This document shows, piece by piece, positions 8,201 to 10,362 of a stretch of DNA of 10,362 bases. Numbering within the stretch: the stretch's first letter is position 1; each line of letters starts with the position of its first letter. The DNA comes from CACZQA01 sp050943615 (GTDB lineage: Bacteria; Actinomycetota; Coriobacteriia; Coriobacteriales; QAMH01): assembly GCA_050943615.1 (NCBI GenBank), contig JBMNPN010000076.1:1-10362 (forward strand), given 5' to 3'. Both the position numbers and the translations under genes were made by a program. The notes below the pieces were generated by a model that was not told where the DNA came from, searched no databases, and saw nothing but the letters and a program-made list of their open reading frames with translations.

Positions 8201-10362
8201 AATTGACCCAGTGGCCTCCGACAAGACCGATACTTCCGACACAACCTCGAGCTCCGATGCGTCGGCGACTTCCAGCGCAAAGCTCAGCACCCTGAGCACA
8301 GCAGGAGCAGACGAGCAGGCAGAAGAGGTTGCGCCCGTCGAGGAAACCGAGCGGGCCAAAGACGTGGTCGGCAACACGCTTTCCCTGGATGATGGCAGCG
8401 TCGTCGTCCTTCCCGATAACAAGAAACAAGCCGCTCCAAAGAAAAAATCCGAGCGGCGGGCTTCGAGAAAGGCCCCCGCTTCGACTCCAGTTCTTCGCGC
8501 GGCAACTCCCGCCGATCAGGGAACCGCCTATGCCGTGCTCGACAGCGACGGCACGCTCACCCTCATTCGCTCCAATGAGACCGTGGAGAACGGGTCGGAA
8601 GGCTCTATCACCGACTGCGAAGGCAACACCTATACCGGCACCATCTATACCGGCTTCGAGACCCGCACTGATTACAGTGGCTACTACAACAATCCCTGGA
8701 ACGAAAGCAAGGTCAAAAAGGTTGTGGTCAAGGACAAGATCAAACCGAAGAGCACGGCATACTGGTTCTACAAGGCAAACAACTGCACCAGCATGGACCT
8801 TTCCAACCTGGACACGTCCGAGGTAACGGACATGACGTGCATGTTCTCCCGCTGCCAATCCCTGACCGAGCTTGACGTCTCAAATTTCGATACCTCGAAC
8901 GTAACCAACATGAACAGCATGTTCTCTTCATCGAATTATTCGGGCGAGGGGGTCATGAAGCTGAAGAAGATCACCGGCCTCGAGAACTGGGATACCTCCA
9001 AGGTCACGGACATGGGCGCGATGTTCTATCGCTGCTGGTGGGTGAGAAGCCTCGATACCTCGAACTTCGATACCAGCAACGTCACCAACATGGCCTCGAT
9101 GTTCGGCGAATGCGGAAACCTCCACCACGTGGACGTCTCGGGCTTCGATACCTCCAAGGTCACGAACATGCGGGCGATGTTCGACAACGACCTGAATGTC
9201 GAAGAACTGGATGTGTCGAACTGGAACACCTCCAATGTCACGAACATGAGCTCGATGTTCAGCTTGGGCGATTTCGGCGGTTGGCCATTCCGCTACAATT
9301 CCTCGCTGAAAACGCTCGACGTCTCGAAGTGGGACACCTCCAAGGTCACGGACATGAACTGGATGTTCGGGTACATGAAGGGTGTTACCGAACTCGATGT
9401 CTCGCACTTCGACACCAGCAACGTCACCAACATGGAGAGCATGTTCTTCCAGATGGTTAACTTGAACGCGCTCGATGTGAGCCACTTCGACACCTCGAAG
9501 GTAACCGACATGCTCCAGATGTTCGATGGCGACGAGAATCTTAAGACGCTCGACGTCTCCAATTGGAATACCTCCAATGTGACGAACATGCAGTCGACTT
9601 TCGTCGGCTGCTCCGGCCTGACCGAGATCAAGGGCATCGGAAATCTGGATACCTCCAGTGTTACGGAAATGAGCTGGATGTTCAGCAGCGACAAGAGCCT
9701 GACCTCGCTCGATGTGTCCAACTGGGATACTTCCAAGGTCACAGACATGAAACAGGTCTTCGGCAACTGCTCCAACCTGCTCGAGATCAAGGGCATCGAG
9801 AACCTGAATACCTCGAACGTCACCAATATGCGCGCCCTGTTCAGCGGGGACGAGAGCCTGATTTCGCTCGATTTGTCCAAGTGGAACACCGCAAAGGTCC
9901 GCAACATGGGCCGCATGTTCTATAACTGCACTTCGCTTGAGACCCTGAACCTCGAGGGCTTCAACACCCATAGCATCAACTCCTATGGTGATTGGGTAAA
10001 GGGCATGGAGGACATGTTCGAAGGCGACCGGGCGCTCCACGAGGTGACGATTGGAAAGGACTGGAGTTTCAAGGGCAACAACCTCGAAAAGGAAGGCTAC
10101 TGGGCCCTGCTGCCCGGCGCCATGGACTACGAGAACAGCTGGCATCTCGTGGGTACCAACATCTACAAAACCAACACCGAGCTGCGTGACGGCTATGACG
10201 ACAACGTAGAACAATGGGCCGGCACATGGGTACGTGAGCGGGCGCATTGGGTCGTCAAGTACAACGCCAACGGTGGAGTCGGCTCGATGGCAGACCAAGT
10301 TTCGGACGGCGGCAATATCACGCTGGCCAAGAACACCTTCTATCGCAAGGGCTACTACTTTG
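2205..10362 (+). CDS. Giant BspA-type surface adhesin with Cna_B and Spy0128-like stalk, 3' end outside the window
   Basis: One uninterrupted frame of at least 2,719 codons with no stop before the window end. ATG 2205 is preferred because GGGGGG (2193-2198) sits six bases upstream; ATG 2199, two codons earlier, directly abuts that run. An in-frame stop lies at 2058-2060. Residues 1-54: a long basic n-region (KRTSLKEKARKRKQRR) and hydrophobic core (35-54), a secretion signal cut near 54-56. About 60-146: Ser/Ala/Glu-rich spacer. About 147-1290: unrecognised extracellular region. 1295-1496: two Cna_B domains. 1500-1615: DUF7601/SpaA-like domain. 1621-1949: two Spy0128/FctA-like domains. 1955-2094: incomplete further domain, low-complexity and basic linker. 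2101-2194: cap. 2195-2611: DUF285 repeats. From 2682: InlB B-repeat. Likely an adhesin. The missing C-terminus probably carries more B-repeats and an anchor (inference). Its own promoter and leader suggest expression independent of the upstream gene. Confidence 0.93.
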   Translation, partial: MDEGNSARAQVSSKRTSLKEKARKRKQRREALARGAVAFVIAVAMSLVMIPAAAFSEVADTVSAASSQAVEPGVESAQSAASSAGIGSDDSTASSSSSSAEQESAAGDRAKAMSGKSTASKAAASASSETKTTSDTAAKTSSEKSSEKYIGVEDNDNEYANVRDISNGGSKNLDVSVKARSHKMRRVSSDRGSATSSADGSSIDSLSLRWLTPDTTDDGDDDNLYVKPSDNNSQTFAARIDFSLSGEHDYEAGDIQVKIPAYIFKDRNGENYGNLVLPLAEAPSASTDFNWSYINDENGGYYVLTNTRKMSAASSAVIELAFENIIPSDIVDMAKTAQLTAEVTVTTSKGNEISRTANPLTAQVDTHETVSVAAKEYYYRTIQTADELRAAGYTIPDEYASEAKFLTVMWKTYAYHEGNTNYTISWQDNPSPTMKTKDGDLECKSFVISNGTGIEEDRVWKKNNTTEREYITVAYPFSQFKPEVTYKISNDTVWTCTETDNGSTTEKTGTASCDFSYHLPVNAVPTGSFYHEKWGVDSDKSGNTTHNTWNKYPWSWGGAGYWGIYPNALNRLVKDQDTTVEYVQYMRGYFLPWTRKASGDGNQVTDYGAKDVTMTIEDGDLTYRSAVDSDDTVTLEAGKDFDFTKLRLEKPTVYKAVQYDASDVDESNSVYVDGYVVYSGPGIKAKGGTYGVGYVYESDTAKYPQFLVEAQVNGTWQTVQTVSWADGTSSKTIALPAGTTRYRVSATAGRDADNDGVFTAAIADADVFPYITMHPTDKVKGIANAAFTYKDPTSYLTNRDSFVVTQDGGTIFEMSGEDNPYHRNTAIDMLKGYSDNIQVIPSKDSTYKIDTEKQTADITYTAKVREVSNLDNIDNWNEAVSEGDISVDNNGTWYDLLPKGVVPDLSTIQMRDNDTIADAYTVPNYKGTGRILLVVKANLTPSPLRPKNENTGELENVEDDPTITFTAYCPLQALGDFGDAPHNVIAYESGNESLGSVEGFSGEPDKPIGNNTVTTASSTFADDVEKAAMTDLDPTADNPNFVYAGTTTSISKLSYTVSELNKKVMVNNDGYWGTGVTGGQDATDSREMTVYTGGSYQYRLTAACAANTKMSGAVLYDVIEGYAPTSDKPDTGDSQWKGTFVSVDTTALSNMGIAPVVYYSTKQGISIASATDDSVRSDDADDLSDTSIWSTTPPSDLSTVTAIAIDCSKKADGTDFLVEPGETISAYVNMLAPANAQAQGYIAKDKGGASEDADGAHAYNNVFLYSTSRNAETGATVASKLIRHDYTKVGLKNYDLTVTKSWNDNDDQDGIRPQSVTVHLYRNGVDTGRSVTLDGTVDEQQGTSYEIEAWKGVFKGLDYCDPAGNAYHYSFVEDPISGYTPGFTYGSDGSVVLANRHVPETIEVSGTKTWENDSKELRPHSIKVNLYRDGEYLKAQEITADEDGAWNYKFTGLPRYHDHGVEYAYTVSESVEDYATTQQTATDQSGNVTVNLKNTYHPYGDLSITKAVSGTDDACKGQQFEFSIVLKNADGSDFSDQVDYAIADSTGAQISAGTFSNGQTLKIEAGQVITLKELPKGTTYTVTEGTVRGYTPTADVLTGTIKSNETARADFDNAYETVGNASLSVTKSFSGANLKRNRFRFTLNDVTNGEPGTLVRVANNNSDGTVRFGALHYSASDHNKTYTYKIAENDGGDAGVTYDKTIYYAQVTPIDDGHGKMNCDIHYFTDADCTQEIQASDATFNNSYGASGSTKLTAYKTLAGGTLEEGQFSFQIYDEQGNKLYLDENGRVTTMETASPLAATNDASGIIEFPTINFTQDDLADHDEDGSITGYSTKDFYYTAKEIVPDDAVAYDDDNSKLYVTSDGNVYDSETDADGTPNTPLSYATATDAQKAKYRFVKDGIKYTSASRTWKVTVSDMGDGRLGITTSMARRNAAGEWEDAEEGPLFENSMMPGSLEIQKTVTPDSIGYDPDTTFYYTVKITTDDGQPLPDGKYPYSIESIDPVASDKTDTSDTTSSSDASATSSAKLSTLSTAGADEQAEEVAPVEETERAKDVVGNTLSLDDGSVVVLPDNKKQAAPKKKSERRASRKAPASTPVLRAATPADQGTAYAVLDSDGTLTLIRSNETVENGSEGSITDCEGNTYTGTIYTGFETRTDYSGYYNNPWNESKVKKVVVKDKIKPKSTAYWFYKANNCTSMDLSNLDTSEVTDMTCMFSRCQSLTELDVSNFDTSNVTNMNSMFSSSNYSGEGVMKLKKITGLENWDTSKVTDMGAMFYRCWWVRSLDTSNFDTSNVTNMASMFGECGNLHHVDVSGFDTSKVTNMRAMFDNDLNVEELDVSNWNTSNVTNMSSMFSLGDFGGWPFRYNSSLKTLDVSKWDTSKVTDMNWMFGYMKGVTELDVSHFDTSNVTNMESMFFQMVNLNALDVSHFDTSKVTDMLQMFDGDENLKTLDVSNWNTSNVTNMQSTFVGCSGLTEIKGIGNLDTSSVTEMSWMFSSDKSLTSLDVSNWDTSKVTDMKQVFGNCSNLLEIKGIENLNTSNVTNMRALFSGDESLISLDLSKWNTAKVRNMGRMFYNCTSLETLNLEGFNTHSINSYGDWVKGMEDMFEGDRALHEVTIGKDWSFKGNNLEKEGYWALLPGAMDYENSWHLVGTNIYKTNTELRDGYDDNVEQWAGTWVRERAHWVVKYNANGGVGSMADQVSDGGNITLAKNTFYRKGYYF
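2641..6069 (+). other. N-terminal extracellular region of unknown fold (residues about 147-1290)
   Basis: About 1,140 residues without a family I can name. The composition is that of secreted beta-rich adhesin: many Thr, Asp, Asn, Tyr and Gly, few Cys, no membrane segments. The first part (about 180-330) has alternating hydrophobic strands and motifs such as FSLSGEHDYEAGDI and VKIPAYIF, reminiscent of the Ig-like folds of MSCRAMM-type N-domains, but I cannot assign it. Residues 528-566 are rich in Trp and Tyr. The final part (from about 5461) includes a strand-rich domain ending in a Cna_B boundary. In comparable surface proteins this distal region binds the ligand; here that is inference from position only. 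Confidence 0.55.
6087..8051 (+). other. Stalk of five isopeptide-type domains in the giant protein
   Basis: Two Cna_B domains: 6087-6395, Lys1300 in TVTKSW, Asn1395 in ANRH; and 6411-6692, Lys1408 in GTKTW, Asn1494 in KNTY. Then a DUF7601/SpaA-like domain (6702-7049, Lys1506 in SITKAVSG, Glu in YTVTEG, Asn1613 in FDNAY). Then two Spy0128/FctA-like domains: Lys1627, Glu1688 in YKIAEN and Asn1742 in FNNSY; Lys1756, Glu1842 in YTAKEI and Asn1948 in FENS. In the known families the first-strand Lys bonds to the last-strand Asn, helped by the Glu, giving stretch-resistant stalks. The second Spy0128-like domain is long, about 200 residues, because of an acidic insert around 1847-1870. Confidence 0.75.
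8061..8500 (+). other. Incomplete stalk domain, Ser/Thr/Asp low-complexity stretch and basic linker
   Basis: A sixth domain starts like the DUF7601 one (GSLEIQKTV, FYYTVKI, LPDGKYPYSI) but turns into Ser/Thr/Asp/Ala low-complexity sequence at about 8220-8340, then LSLDDGSVVVLPDN, then a Lys/Arg-rich, Pro/Ala-containing linker (8418-8500, KKKSERRASRKA). I see no Glu motif or terminal F.N motif to complete the domain. It joins the pilin-like stalk to the BspA-like part and looks like a flexible hinge or a gene-fusion joint. Confidence 0.6.
8787..10037 (+). repeat. BspA-type DUF285 repeat array, about 15 units
   Basis: About 15 consecutive repeats of roughly 25-32 residues (14 clear, the last degenerate) with consensus LDVSNFDTSNVTNMxxMF..C.SL. 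This is the DUF285/BspA-like leucine-rich repeat of bacterial surface proteins. It is preceded by a cap (8505-8786: AYAVLDSDGTLTLIRS, VKDKIKPKSTAYWFY) typical of stand-alone BspA-like proteins. Longer insertions occur in units 2 and 6. Units 10-11 and 12-13 resemble each other as a pair, with EIKGI at 9624 and 9783, 159 bp apart. A solenoid of this kind usually mediates binding to host proteins or other bacteria; the ligand here is unknown. Confidence 0.9.
10248..10362 (+). other. InlB B-repeat (Listeria-Bacteroides repeat), cut by the window end
   Basis: Residues 2682 onward read WVVKYNANGG, then a G.ITL strand and RKGYYF, matching the small beta-grasp InlB B-repeat (Flg_new) pattern V.YNANGG ... 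NTF.R.GY.F.GW, with the final GW expected just past the window. In BspA-like proteins such repeats commonly follow the DUF285 array and lead to the C-terminal anchor. Confidence 0.8.

Noticed and set aside
8787..10037. Regularly repeated DNA that could suggest a CRISPR array or tandem satellite
   Set aside because: The period is about 75 bp or more with variable copies in one open frame, and the translation is a clear DUF285 protein repeat.
8928..10298. Minus-strand open frame of 456 codons with apparent internal repeats (HVRDLGGIP-like)
   Set aside because: The repeat period is that of the DUF285 array read on the other strand. The plus-strand frame matches a known family and this one does not.

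Overview
The window is moderately GC-rich, with codons ending mostly in G or C, and is almost entirely two plus-strand genes for very large secreted, Gram-positive-type surface proteins. The module mix suggests a gut or oral member of the Coriobacteriia (Collinsella/Olsenella-like Actinobacteria): Cna_B stalk repeats, Spy0128-like isopeptide domains, BspA-type DUF285 repeats, an InlB-type beta-grasp repeat and a TPDTG sorting signal. That placement is inferred from domain style and composition, not from a marker gene.

Layout. (1) Positions 1-1862 hold the 3' part of a cell-wall-anchored protein made of at least five tandem Cna_B domains, a Ser/Asp-rich wall linker, a TPDTG sorting motif, a membrane segment and a basic tail. 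A one-base excess between 458 and 464 breaks its frame inside the second visible Cna_B domain, so here it reads as two out-of-frame pieces. (2) Positions 1863-2204 are intergenic: a strong GC-rich hairpin (terminator-like), an AT-rich stretch with a plausible promoter, and a leader of about 170 nt that can fold into four consecutive hairpins. (3) From 2205 to the window end one frame stays open without a stop for at least 2,719 codons. It encodes a signal peptide, a Ser/Ala-rich spacer, about 1,150 residues of unrecognised extracellular sequence, a stalk of Cna_B-like and Spy0128/FctA-like domains, a low-complexity and basic junction, about 15 BspA-type repeats, and the start of an InlB B-repeat. 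The protein continues beyond the window.

How they fit together. Both products look like rod-like adhesins. Their stalk domains carry the Lys, Glu and Asn residues expected for spontaneous intramolecular isopeptide bonds, which would hold a distal ligand-binding part away from the cell wall. They share a related Cna_B module (TKSWNDN..QDGIR), so recombination between them is conceivable. I see no RNA gene, transposase, CRISPR array or credible minus-strand gene. Long open minus-strand frames are explained by the repetitive, GC-biased coding of the plus strand.
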